Assembly: GCA_022497145.1 (NCBI GenBank)
Contig: MU385855.1
Location: 992,001 to 1,056,000, forward strand
Direction of reading: 5' to 3'
DNA: 64,000 nt
From: Rostrohypoxylon terebratum
Lineage: Eukaryota; Ascomycota; Sordariomycetes; Xylariales; Hypoxylaceae
Shown here one piece after another: positions 23,854 to 34,950 of the stretch. The translations under genes and the position numbers were made by a program. Within the stretch, counting starts at the first letter, position 1. Every line of letters starts with the position of its first letter. The notes under the pieces were generated by a model. It had not been told where the DNA came from. It ran no database searches and worked only from the letters and a program-made list of their open reading frames with translations.

Positions 23854-26800
23854 ATGTCGACTGGTAGGTTCTACGAGGCACTTCACGTCCCATCGTGGCC
23901 GACTTTCTAGTCAAAGACATACGCCCTTCACAGATCCAACCTTACCTTACATTCCTTCCGAGATCGCCGGGGAGGTTCGAGAAGTGCGACGACCGATCAC
24001 TCTTAGCCGAACGTATCCAGTCGAAAACATATAAAAGGCGCTCGCAACATGAGTGGCCATTTTGTAGGTTACGGCAGCAAATATATTCAAATATACTCCT
24101 CCGGACTAGCTGTGCTAATCCGTTATCATAGAAGGAGAGGATCAAAAGCTTAGGTGTAGTTGTACCTACGAACAACCTGGATGGAAGAAATCAGCCTCAG
24201 CGCATTGTACGCTTATCGCCATTACCACCTCCGAGCCCGCCGCCTGCGAAGCGTAAGAAGGTCGAAGAGAACTACAGCCATACACAGGCCGTCTTCACCC
24301 CTGCGATCGATCTCGACAAAATTCCCGATACACAGATTACTCGCAAACGCTCCTTAGACGATATCAGCGACTCCCAGCAGACATTAAAGTCACAGCCGTC
24401 CCACAGCAGACGAATCCAGCCAAACGTTTCCGAATACCGAAGCGTTGAAAACTATGTCGCCAAGAAACCTTTGAGAAAAAGACATAAGCATGAGCCGTCT
24501 GAGTCTGCCGATAGGATTTCTATCGAAGAGCTCGACATCGATAACGATAGCGATGGAGATATAGAATGTATCGAAGCGTCCCCCCAACCACGAAGACAAA
24601 AGCCACCCTTGAAAGGGAACACACATTTTATTTCAACATTCGCACCGCGCTTTGGGAATCATGGTAAAGGGCTTCCCAAGGTGAACCATCCAACCCCCGC
24701 CGCTGTGAGAATGAGCAAGGTCATAGACAATGCAGGACGGAATAACTATGAGGGGAGGAATGGTAAACTCAAGAACTTGGATTCAAGTCCGGATGAATTA
24801 GCTCCGGATGTACAAGATATGAGGGGAAGAGTATCGACAAAACGACCCGTTACTCCTTCGCCAAGTCTATCCAAGAGAGGCGACATCGCACCAACAAAAT
24901 TCTCGGCATCGTCTCACGCTAAACCGAATAACTCAGAGGACACAACTAGCGAGTCAATATTGGACCGCGCGAAGGGTATCATCAGCTCAAGACTCCTCAT
25001 CGTGCGAGCTGTGTCAGGTCGCTACAAATACGATGTGCATAGAACGAGTAGTGTCGACGAATGCTTTCTAAAGTTGCGGGATGTGAGCCACGTTCTTCAT
25101 CCAACCAATCTAAATGGTGAAATTTTGAAGAAATATTCATTTTTGACCATCAACCTAAAGAAAATTTCAGCCGTCTCAATTCCATCTACTCCAGACTGTC
25201 GCTTGGTTTCCATAAGCCGATCTTCTGATGCTGCGACTAGTGCCTCTGCTAGGCTGGTAATTGAGTTCAAGTATCCTGAAGATGTCCAACACTTCAAAGA
25301 TTGGGTAGAAATGAACAAAGGAGATGGGTTACGAACTTCCCTCTCTATCTTTGAAGACCAGTAGGTTCCGGTGCCCCTCCTATCTCTGAGTGATCTATTA
25401 ACGAAACCCACAGGGCCAAGCTTGATAGACAATTTGCATATCTGATGGGAGCAGCAGATAGATGGGCCGCCATTATGGATGAACCGGAGGTAGATCAACC
25501 GGAGGTAGGAGATGATATCAAGTTCATCCAGCTTAAGGAGGATCGAGCGAGGCAAGCCAAGTCCGTTGGCCGACCTCAGGTCTCGAAAAGCCATGTCAAG
25601 ACGAAAGATCTCATGAGACTCAGTGAACCTTCGGCTCCGTCAAACCCCGAAGTGACAGTCATACCAGATAACCCTCGTGTCTCTACTGTTCAGCGGCCGG
25701 TGCGCACAACCCGATCAACGTTTGCTTTGAAATCTCCTTCCTTGGCATCTGAGTCACCCGAGCCCGAAGGTTGGACGGTCCAGAACCAAGGCTGGGAGAA
25801 AAACTGGCGCAATTCTCTAGTATTCCCCCCTCACGGCAAGAACCGAGCTACCGTTGACAAGGAGGATATCCCTCGGTTAGACGAGGGCCAATTCTTAAAC
25901 GACAATGTGCTCATATTTTATCTACGCTATCTCCAACATTCATTGGAAGCAGAAAGACCAGATCTGGCCCAGAGGATTTATTTCCAGAACACGTTTTTCT
26001 ACGAGAAGCTTAAGTCTTCGAGGTCAGGCATCAATTACGATAGCGTCAAGACATGGACATCTAAGGTTGATCTCTTTACGAAGGACTATATTATTGTCCC
26101 GATCAACGAATTTTCTCACTGGTACGTCGCGATAATATACAATGCGCCAAAGTTAATCCCATCTGCCGAAAAAGAGATATCCGATGCTCAATCTACGGAT
26201 ACGATTACTATCGAGGAAGATACTCAAAATTCCGGAGAGGCATCTACTGCTCTATCCAAGGACAATAATCTGCCTGGGCCTACGAATGCGGAAGCCGTGA
26301 TCTCGACAGCACAGAACGATATGATGAACCACCTAAGTCGTATGTCAATCAAAAGCCCAGGCCCCCTAGATACCGAGACTAAGCAAATAATAGCTATAGA
26401 TTCGGAAGACCAGAAGGAAGAGTTGCAATCGAGCGGCCACGGACAAGACGTCGAATTAATTAGAGAAAAAAGCGACCCCAAAACGGACGCCGAGCAAAAT
26501 TTACCTCATGGTCCTTCTCGGCAAACGAAACCCAATAAGAGGCAAAGCCTAGGCCCTAGAAATACACGCAAGTACGATCCAAACCAGCCAAGGATCATCA
26601 CACTCGATTCGCTAGGGATAACGCATTCCCCTGCCTGCGGGTCCCTCAAACAGTATTTGATTGCAGAGCTTAAGGACAAGAAAAATATCGATGTTTTGAA
26701 TCCTGGGGCCTTGGGTATGACAGCTAAGAACGTCCCCCAGCAAACCAATCACTGTGACTGCGGACTGTTCTTATTAGGATATATAAGGCATTTCTTACAG

Positions 26801-27601
26801 GACCCTGACACGTTCGTTCGCAGCATTCTTCAGCATAAGAACGATATTCCGTGGAACCTCAATCCACCACAGCTACGAAATGAGATTAGAAATTTGATTT
26901 TTGATCTTCAGAGAGAGCAACAAAATCGAGAAGACGCCCACAAAGAAGGAAAGCGCAACAAAAATGGACCGAGAAAGAAGAGCTCGGTTGTAGAGTTGCA
27001 ATGTGCGCCGCCCGCAAAGGCACAAGTCACCGATGAACGTCCATCCAAACCTCTAGAGGATTATGCAGCTCCTAAGGAGGATGGGACGGTGGCAAAATCA
27101 AACACGAGATCTCCTACCCCTGGGGCCTCCAGTCCTACGGGTAAATTTGCACCTGACTTGAACGAGGGCCCTCACCTGCCCGGCTCGTTTCCTCAGTCTC
27201 CAGTTGTTAGCAGACCAAGCATAAAAGACTCTTCGGTCGCAGTCGATGGTGGAAAACTTAAACAAACTGATATTCTCAAGTTTGTCCAACCACTTCATAG
27301 TTCTTCTGGTGAATCGTCGCCGTCAAGACCCATTGTGGTGGAAGATTCAACGCCCTCTCCCGAGAAGAGTCGTGAGTTCATACGTGGCCATACGGATCCC
27401 ATACCCGAGCGCTCGCCAACGGAGACACTCGATGAACTTGTGAAGGAACGACGGATACCTACATATACAAGTCAGGCTCAAGAGGAAACATCAACGATCA
27501 GCCCCTTCTTTGCGGGCCGGCATCCCACTGACAGAATGCCCTCAGCCAGGCTACACCGAGATCCAGATCGATCACGCGTTGTTGTTGATCTATCAGACTA
27601 A
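23854..27601 (+). CDS. ULP2: ULP2/SENP6-7-type SUMO protease
   Basis: Model: exons 23854-23863 (ATG plus 7 nt), 24154-25360 and 25414-27601, giving 1134 residues. Exon 1 is the least certain part: the frame of exon 2 has no ATG upstream, and ACTG|GTAGGT with CTTAG at 24153 restores one. C48 protease core: DEGQFLNDNVLIFYLRYL (substrate Trp-loop region), catalytic His641 in FSHWYV, Asp804 in IITLDSLG, Gln849 and Cys855 in QTNHCDCGLF. About 150 polar residues are inserted between His and Asp; such an insertion is typical of ULP2-type enzymes, which trim poly-SUMO chains in the nucleus. The N-terminal 400 residues include a Pro-rich NLS-like PPPAKRKKVEE and a PH-like region around 290-400. The C-terminal 280 residues are disordered and rich in Ser-Pro. 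Confidence 0.88.
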
Positions 27602-28090
27602 ATGACACATACATAAACAATCTACCATAGCCATGTGCTTAATGATTCGAAGATGATACGTCTGGAGATGGAGTTTATTCGGGGCCATCGTCTTGGCCTC
27701 GTACACATCAGCATTGGGACGGCGTACACGGTCTGCGTTTTCGAAAATTTGCATCGCCCATATACCCCTTGCGGAGAGCCGGATTGCGGCTTTCATCCGC
27801 GAGCACAGCGCGATCACATGAGGAGGCGAATGAATGAATAAAAACACCTTACCAACTATCTAGTCTTCGTGCAGTTTCGTTGGTTTGATTGTGACATGTT
27901 TCCAAGTAGTAGGCGATCATCGTTCGTAGCGTAAGATCGGCTCGAATAGCACCAGGGCGTGCCCACAGGGCTTGTGTAGAAATGTTTTAGATGCGAATCA
28001 CCAGCCAAAAACCAGTGCATCAGGAACAAGAATCTCGATTCATAAAAACGTCACTCTAGTCGATAGCTAATTGACCACGTCGCCCTATCC
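27602..28090. other. Convergent 3' intergenic region
   Basis: 3' ends of the SUMO protease and SPC3. No other feature seen. Confidence 0.4.
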
Positions 28091-28944
28091 TTACTTGGGC
28101 GTCTTCTTTCCCTCATCCTTCTTCTTAAGCGCGGGTAGATCAAACGTCTTGCTGATACCATAGTTGAATTTCTTCCACAGACCGAGGTCGAAGTTCTGGT
28201 TCCAGGTCAGGATGCCGACCCACGGCTGCACGTTGTAGTTCACGTATAGCTTGACGTCGCCGGTCTCGGCGATCTTGCCCGACGGGTGCGTGATCTGGTA
28301 TTTCGGCTTCTGGTTCTTGAGGGAGAGCTTGCCACTACATAGTCCATTGGTTAGCCGATACGATTTCTTCCCATTTATGTAGGAGCAGGGGAAAGGGGGG
28401 GGTAAAGTAAAGTACCGGTTCGGATCGATGGTCTTGCCAGCGGCGCTCTTGCGCAGCTTCTTGAGGGACGCAGGGCCGAGGTTGCTCAAGTGGTCGGCGG
28501 AGGGGCTCGTGATGATGGAGTCCCAGACGACGGCGCGGTTGGTCTGGTTGGAGGGGACGCCGTCGGCGGAGGGGGCCTCGGGCCACTCGGCCGTGACGTA
28601 GACGAAGAGCTGCTTGGTGTTCCAGGTGAAGAGCGAGGACAGGTCGGCTTCGAGGGAAAACTTTATTATAGCATACTCCTCTTTCTTCGAGCTGTAGTAG
28701 TGCGGTCGGCCCTTGACCCTGCTTCGCGTTAGCTACGTATTCATTTTACTTTATTTTTCGCAAGCACCGTTTTTTTTCGCCTCGTCTTGTAGGGAGCTTA
28801 CACTTGGACATTGGTGGGCTTGATGGTGGCGCTCGGGGTTCGCGGCGCGGCGAAGTCGGAGGCGGCGATCAGGGCTGCGACGACGAAGGCGACGGTGGTG
28901 AAGAAGCCGAATACATTTTGTATTCGGGTTAGAGAGTTGTACAT
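28091..28944 (-). CDS. SPC3: Signal peptidase complex subunit 3
   Basis: Exons 28944-28802, 28718-28416 and 28334-28091 give 229 residues. Essential accessory subunit of the ER signal peptidase, single-pass type II. One N-terminal membrane helix (FGFFTTVAFVVAALIAAS, about residues 12-29) is followed by a lumenal domain with NVQVVKGRPHYYSSKKEEYA, LFTWNTKQLFVYVTAEW, NQTNRAVVWDSII (possible N-glycosylation), YQITHPSGKIAETGDVKLYV and WNVQPWVGIL-like NYNVQPWVGILTW. These match yeast SPC3 and human SPCS3. A polylysine tail (KKKDEGKK) ends the protein. The junction NVQV|VKGRP is restored only with the GTAAGC donor at 28801. Confidence 0.95.
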
Positions 28945-29521
28945 CGTGGACTGGATTGGAACCCCGGTGTTCGGGGACAGACGTAATCTAGATTCCGGTA
29001 AACCACATAAATTCAAAGTGCGAAAGATTGTCGCCTGTCTGTAAATCAATTGTCACAATTGTCCGCGTCCATCTTCATTTTCGTTGTTAGGTAAGACCAG
29101 ATATTGTTTAAGATCAGTGTATGTGAGGCCACGTTTTGGAGGGGCGTGAGGATCGCTTATCGATAATAGACTTTTATCAGATCTTATCGACAAGGACAGC
29201 TTTATCTCTTTTCTTAGCACCCCTTTTTCTTAAACTTTATTGCCCCTATTCACAATTTAGACATGTTCATATCAACATATCAAAGTCAAGTTGATCACAA
29301 ATCAAGAGTTTGAGATTATCAATACATTGTCGCCTTCTTCATATAAACTTCAATCTGATGGGCTTGGAGTTTTGTGCCCTATTCGTTCTACTCCTTGATA
29401 GAAGCGAAGTCTTCTAATTCATGGTTGAGGCATTTTAATGCATACCATGCGTCGTTAATATTTTTCCAGTGTTTTTTCCGACATGATCTTTTCCTTCATA
29501 GGAACAACAATAACATGGAGT
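28945..29521. other. Intergenic region
   Basis: SPC3 promoter side and the 3' flank of the small secreted-peptide gene. A/T-rich. No coding signal seen. Confidence 0.35.
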
Positions 29522-29784
29522 TTAGTGTTTAGTTTGGGTCGATGTCTCTTTCCCTGGAGGCTGTTGTTGCTCATGCTTGGGTTCATCGCGGCGATAGGCG
29601 CTAGCAAGATCTGGACCCTACCATCTTATTGTTAGCAACTAGTCAGGATGCAAAAAGTTCTGGTGCTTACCCATTCTGAAGCGTGAGCATCCAGAGGAGC
29701 AAGCTGAAGTGTTCCATCTGGAAGCACCATGCTTTTGGCTCCTGAGGCCAGGATTATGGTCGCTACAAGCAGCTTCGATTCCAT
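29522..29784 (-). CDS. Small secreted peptide gene, 69 residues, two exons
   Basis: Exon 1 29784-29671 (38 codons), intron 29670-29618 (53 nt), exon 2 29617-29522. The intron has donor GTAAGC, a perfect fungal branch word TGCTAAC about 20 nt before the acceptor, and acceptor GGTAG; it is phase 0. The reading frame stays open across the junction. The N-terminus is signal-like: MESKLL followed by VATIILASGA, with cleavage plausible near residue 18. The mature part is acidic and polar with no Cys. A dibasic AYRR (near residues 47-48) could be a Kex2-type site, and the tail has EQQQPPG. I do not recognise a family. It could be an effector-like or pheromone-like peptide, or a non-coding transcript with a chance frame. 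Confidence 0.55.
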
Positions 29785-30873
29785 GTCTTCGAAATCTCTA
29801 TTCTTCGCCAGCGAAATCTGTAGGATTGTGAAAAGAGACGTCAACTAAGTCAATCCTATATTTCCGAGACTCTAGATCAGCCAGAGGGTATATACATATA
29901 TACCCATTTCGAAACAGTTACCATGGGTTGCCGAGACGAAGACTAGGTAGGTAGGTAATATCTTCCGGGTACTTGGAAACCCTTCGCTGATCATGAGTGC
30001 GCATACTCACCTGTTGTTTCCTGTTCAAGTAACAAATATGCACGTGGAAATCCCTTAACGTCGAGCAGTCGGAGCAATTACCAATGTTAGCCCATAAACT
30101 TATAAAGGGTTCAATCGTGCAGTGACGATCATCGTGGGTAAATGGCCACAGAGTGTTTCAACACTATCAAGAATCGGCCTTGTAATTTATTACGTATTCG
30201 CATTCATTTCAACATCTGCTCTAACTACTAAACCGTTCATTTCGGACGATTGATTGATGATGATGTGTGCCAATGCTACGAAGATATTGTATTGATGATA
30301 GATGGTAGGTTATCTCTCTTACCGTGAACATGAATTCGAATAAATACAGAGGCGCCTTCCTCCAGGTTGTCTACAAGTCACACGAATCGTACCGGATCAT
30401 TTAATCTACTTCGTAGGCAAGGTGAGTACTCGAATGCATGTTACGTTACTCCAACTCAATGCCCAGGATACGATTTGAAAAGCAGGTTACTCCTGACTCC
30501 TAAGAGCCGCTTCAATCTGATGATCACCGGGATGAATGTTCGACTGCCGGCTATAAGGCACAGCGAGGCGATCTTTATACACTATAGGCAATGCCGAGGA
30601 TGGGATAGAAGTTGGCCAAGCTCGAATAGTAATGCGCACTACTAAGTAATTGTCTCGTTTACTGCCTACCTAGGTACGTATGGATATTTACGTAATGATG
30701 GAATAGGAATACCTGCGAGCTAGGACAAGCATATGCTTGTAAATCGGGTTTCAGTGACAAATTCTAGAGCTCTTAGATATGTTGAGAAATTGCCAGCAGG
30801 CGATATCATCCACCTTTCACACACACGATCAATGGAATATGTTGAGTGAATGGCAGGCTAGTTCGATTCAAGC
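29785..30873. other. Intergenic region before the LTR remnant
   Basis: TAGGTAGGTAGGTA near 29945-29957 and CTACCTAGGTAC near 30664-30675. Nothing else identified. Confidence 0.35.
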
Positions 30874-31417
30874 TGTTACACGGGGATTAGATGTTAAGAT
30901 ACAGTTGGCAGCTAGGTTATATATAAGTTAAGCAGAAATCTTATAAAAAGGTTATTATTACTTATTATTAAAAACTGTCACGAACCCGTCTACTATTTCT
31001 GTCCAACTGACTTCGTAGAGCGGATACGTACCCTGGGGTACTTGGTTTTAAGGTAACAATACTGTAGGGTTGACGAACCTATACTTAGGCTTAGTAAGTA
31101 TAGCTTCATAAGGGGTCTTGATTTTAAGGTAACAGTAATCGTAGAGGTCAAATGTGATCAATCAAGTATGTTCGTCAGAGAGGCTTGGAGTCCTCTGATG
31201 AGTTGACTCTCGACTCATCAGCCGACAATTACCCGTGATTGGTCCTTAGTTCTCCACCCTTCAGGTTGATATTTTGGTCGCCTGTTGTTGGTTTGTGACA
31301 AGTATAAATAAATTAATAAAATTCCCACTTTAAAGAAAAAAAATTAAAGATCTTAATATCTTTAAAAATTATTATTAAATTAATACTATATTTAAGCCTT
31401 ACACAGCTTTTATCATA
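30874..31417. mobile_element. RIP-like decayed LTR copy with a second LTR-like sequence inside
   Basis: The outer arms, 30874-30978 and 31301-31417, align without gaps to the two ends of the solo LTR at 32823-33155. Essentially all differences are C-to-T or G-to-A in the direction from the 32.8-kb copy to this one (for example TGTCACACGGGGACTGG versus TGTTACACGGGGATTAG). It starts TGTTACACGGGG and ends TTTTATCATA where the better copy has CTTGTCACA. Flanks CAAGC and TAGGC would be the same 5-bp target duplication (CAGGC) after one mutation on each side. The central part is replaced by a different sequence, 30976-31300. Confidence 0.8.
30976..31300. mobile_element. LTR-like insert related to the 40.5-kb solo LTR
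   Basis: Begins TGTCACGAACCC and ends GTTTGTGACA, so it has TG..CA ends with TGTCAC/GTGACA inverted termini. Its interior shares GAACCTATAC, CGTAGAG and the long word AGAGAGGCTTGGAGTCCTCT with 40504-40899. No matching target duplication is visible (AAAAC left, AGTAT right). About 105 bp of the host LTR are absent, so it is not a simple nested insertion. Confidence 0.6.
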
Positions 31418-31442
31418 TAGGCTTTATTCCAAACATACATGT

Positions 31443-34400
31443 TTAAGCTATATCGTTTAATAGCGGCCAGGCATGCCAGGCATTATATTCGAACTTCTTT
31501 ACCATCGTGCTAAGAACCTCATTTGATCCCTCATATTCGCAAAAACGTTGAACCTGGCTATCCAAGAAAGTAGATATTTCCGACTTTATTGGGGTCTTGC
31601 TGAAGCAATGCACAACAAGGTCTGCCAAGTTGAGAGAAACTTTCCACCATGAATAGTAGGATGTCTCATATATGAATATCATGAGATTGACCACTCTTGC
31701 TATGGTGATATGATAGCATTCCGAGTCAGCTGTACAAGCTTCGATGCTCGCATACGTTGTCTCTTCGTAAAGACGCCGGGCGTCATCTATTCTCTTGGCA
31801 ATTTCGTAACACTCACCGATCATGTCTAGCGCTGGATTCATTGCATCAATTGGAACTGAGAGAAAAACCTCCGCAGCGGGTGCATGGGTTTCAAAGAATT
31901 TCATAAGTTTCCCAGATCTATGGCTTCTACTAGCTTGTGCCTGGAGGGCTATAGATGCGTGGAACATTGCATTAATCACGTTGTATGATGTGATGTTTGT
32001 CCTTTCCTTGCTGTCTTCATTTGCTTTCCAGCGAACCAAGGGATGCATATAGATTTGTACAAATCCTTGTTACCTTGAATACTCGACAAGACCATAGCGC
32101 AAGAGTGGTCGCAGGGTTTGACGCAACTTGGAAGTCATCCCATGTGTGATCCTCTCCCGTCGGGAACAAGTCACTAAACCAACGAGGGAATTTCGACGTT
32201 ATTTCATCTTGACCTGCGGCGAGACCTGCAGCAACAAAATCGAATGCTTCAATAGGCACATCGGTAGTATTGGTGCTGGCAATAAACTCAAGTAATTGTC
32301 GAGAATGGAAATCTCGAAAATTCTTGTCTATGGCCCCCAAGCTAGAATCCAAGACTGTGTATATGGTCAAGTCATACGAAGACATTCCCTTGGCAGTCTC
32401 GGCTTTGAAAATATCATCCTTGTAGGTTTGGATATCTTGTAGGAATCTCCGTAGCAAGTATTTCGCCAACGAGAGATTTATGTATTGTCTGCTGGTAACA
32501 TCCAGACTTATTTGTGTACCTGCAAGATGAATTGCCAATGGGGACCAATGCATAGCCTCGCATATCTGTTGTGATAGGTCCTGGATGTCTTTAGGTACTT
32601 TGGTGGTGTTCAAATCCAAGTAACGTAGCAAGAGAGTTTGTGCTTCAGAGGATGTCATATTTGCCACATCCACACGGTGAGTTCCCTCAGGAAACATGGA
32701 AAGGCTTTGGACGTTTTGAGTTGTTACAATGATGCTTCCATAGAGGCTTGGCGGTATGAAGTTCTCAATTCTCGTAGAGAATTCATCTACGTTATCATAT
32801 ATGAGCAGTGTTTCTCTATGTCTGTCACACGGGGACTGGATGCCAAGATACAGTTGGCAGCCAGGTCGCATACAGGTCAGGCAGGAATCCTGCAAAGAGG
32901 TTATCATCACTTATTATTGGAAGCTGTTGATCAGATGAACAAGATTGAACCAAACCCAACACACTCGTATTCGGGTGATGGGCGTTTAGCATATATATTG
33001 TACTTAGATACGTACCAGACTGCACTCATGATCTCAGGCATAAATAGGTCAAGAAGATTCCCACTCTGAGGAGGAGAGGAATCAAGGACCTTAGCACCCT
33101 TGAGAATTATTATTGAATTGATACCACATCCAAGCCCTACATAGCCCTTGTCACAATGTCGATCATCCCGCCGTTGGAGCCATCGTAGCACCACGCGGAC
33201 TGTGCTCTCGCTAGCATTTAAGAAATCAGGAAAAACATCGAGTGCTTGAGCGCATTGGCGAAATGAAGATAGAAGTGTCTCCTCACTCGTAGCTTCTATC
33301 CAGAGGATGACGTTATACCGATTCCTGTGGCTTTCGGCGTACCTTAGCGCCAACTGCGTCTTGCCCATACCTCTGAGGCCGACAATTACAGCAATACTAC
33401 TGCCAAAATTGAGACTTCGTTCAAGGCTTGCGGACAACTCGTTACGTTCTATATCTTGCTTTTTAGAACGTAGTGGAACCTCGTACACGCTTGTAGCGCT
33501 GTGTTTCACTATACGACTCTTTAGCGACCGCTCTCAGTCAAGGCTCGATTTAACCACGCACCTTGAAGAATAAGTTCTATTAACGAGATGAGCTTATAAC
33601 AAACTCTCCTATCCTTCCTCCCAAATTTATTCAAGCCAGTGTGATCGGTAAGTCGTGGAATATTCTCCCACTTTGAACGATCCATCTTCGCAGATGCTGG
33701 TTTGACGACCTATCGCGAGATCCGTTAGTATGAACCTGCCGGATGTATGTTGGGCCTACCATAGGTACTGACATAAGTCCAAAGTAACCCCAAGAAGCTT
33801 CGGAACTTCCGAGCCTCATAGAAGTTCGCGCCCATCACATTTTGTGAGATAGCTTCAAATCGTTGATGCATTTCCCCGAGCTCCAGGGATCATATTCCAT
33901 CGGGCGAAGAATATCTGGATTAGAATGGAGTCTGAAGAAACCAAGCGTTCGAGCTATTATGAGACCGACCTTTGACTCGCCGGATCCACGATGAGGTGTG
34001 CCCATGAATATGATAGCCCGCGTCTGTTGAACGATGTTGACAGGGCGATGTTCCTGAAATTCGAAGGCTGCTATAAATGCTTAGAATCAGACACTATTAG
34101 CACACAATTCATTGTAGCTATAAATGAATATGCTGCTATTCTTATCCTAGAATAAAAAATAGACTTCTCTATCAACGGCTACGTACTTCTTTAATCACCA
34201 ACCCCCCATAGCTGTAACCAATGAACATAAACAGTCTTTCGGGATCCTGTCGTTAATTAGCAGGTAGTTTTCGTTGACTTATTGTGATGTGCATCTAATG
34301 CAACGATAGCGATGACGAACTTGATAGTGGGAGTACACACTTTCGTGGCCATACCGACAACCTGCTCAAAGAGTTCTTTGCCAATAGTCTCGCGCCGCTC

Positions 34401-34950
34401 CTCAATAGCATCACGCATCCAATACGAGTCGTAATTATAGAAGAAAGCACGCGTTTTCGTTCGTAGATGCGGAGGTATGTCATGGTGGAAAAAGTCGGTA
34501 ACCCATTTTACACGTTCTTTACCGGCAAGGGGGTCGCAACGGTCATCGCCAGCACGATTGCTGAGCTCGCAGATGTAGCTTTGGTTCTTAGCAGACCAGG
34601 TAGTGTCCGGGTTTGAGCCTAAGCCATGAACAAAGATAATGCTAAGACAGTAACTTGTAAGCGGACGTCAAAATGTGATAAGCTTCGCCGCGATCCTTAC
34701 TCGACGCCTGGTCCGGCTGCCTGAGGGTTCAAATGGTCACTTAACACCAACCCAAAGTCGCTTTTGGGAGTGAATCTGATATCTCTGCGGGTCGGAATGT
34801 ACAGAGAGAGCCCTATTCGGACAAGGAGATAGAGTAAGACACTGATTATGGATTGCAATGTAGGACTTCCATCAGGCTGAGAGGTAATAGAGCATGTTGA
34901 AGAAGCCTCGGGAACTACCCCTGTCTGTGCTTCCGGTATCCGTTGATCAT
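31443..34950 (-). pseudogene. NLR-like gene remnant: alpha/beta hydrolase + NB-ARC + C-terminal helical region
   Basis: Read on the minus strand. A degenerate N-terminus with a membrane-like stretch (LLYLLVRIGLSLYI) is followed by a hydrolase domain in spliced pieces: about 34641-34341 (IIFVHGLGSNPDTTW), 34246-34187 (FIGYSYGGLVIK, nucleophile Ser present) and about 34071 onward (AIIFMGTPHRGSG). A further piece ends in LTDHTGLNKFGRKD. The NB-ARC part starts about 33507 with P-loop GLRGMGKTQ, continues to LRWLQRRDD, is interrupted by the solo LTR, and resumes with ETLLIYDNVDE (Walker B) and GSIIVTTQN. The C-terminal part contains MHPLVRWKA. Lesions: a 1-nt deletion type frameshift near 33889-33892, the LTR insertion, and another frameshift near 32066-32072. 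No start codon is visible in the first frame. Such proteins are STAND-type recognition/cell-death switches in fungi. The otherwise good splice sites imply recent loss. Confidence 0.85.
32823..33155. mobile_element. Solo LTR (333 bp) inserted in the NB-ARC coding sequence
   Basis: Starts TGTCACACGGGG and ends CCCTTGTCACA. It is flanked on both sides by the 5-bp duplication ATGTC (32818-32822 and 33156-33160), the classic mark of an LTR retrotransposon. Deleting the LTR plus one ATGTC joins RRDD to RHRETLLIYDN in frame, which shows it landed in an exon. No internal retrotransposon region remains, so it arose by recombination between two LTRs. Confidence 0.93.

Noticed and set aside
32931..33160. 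Extension of the NB-ARC ORF into 74 further residues
   Set aside because: Those codons are the solo LTR read through, shown by the ATGTC duplication and the decayed copy at 30.9 kb.
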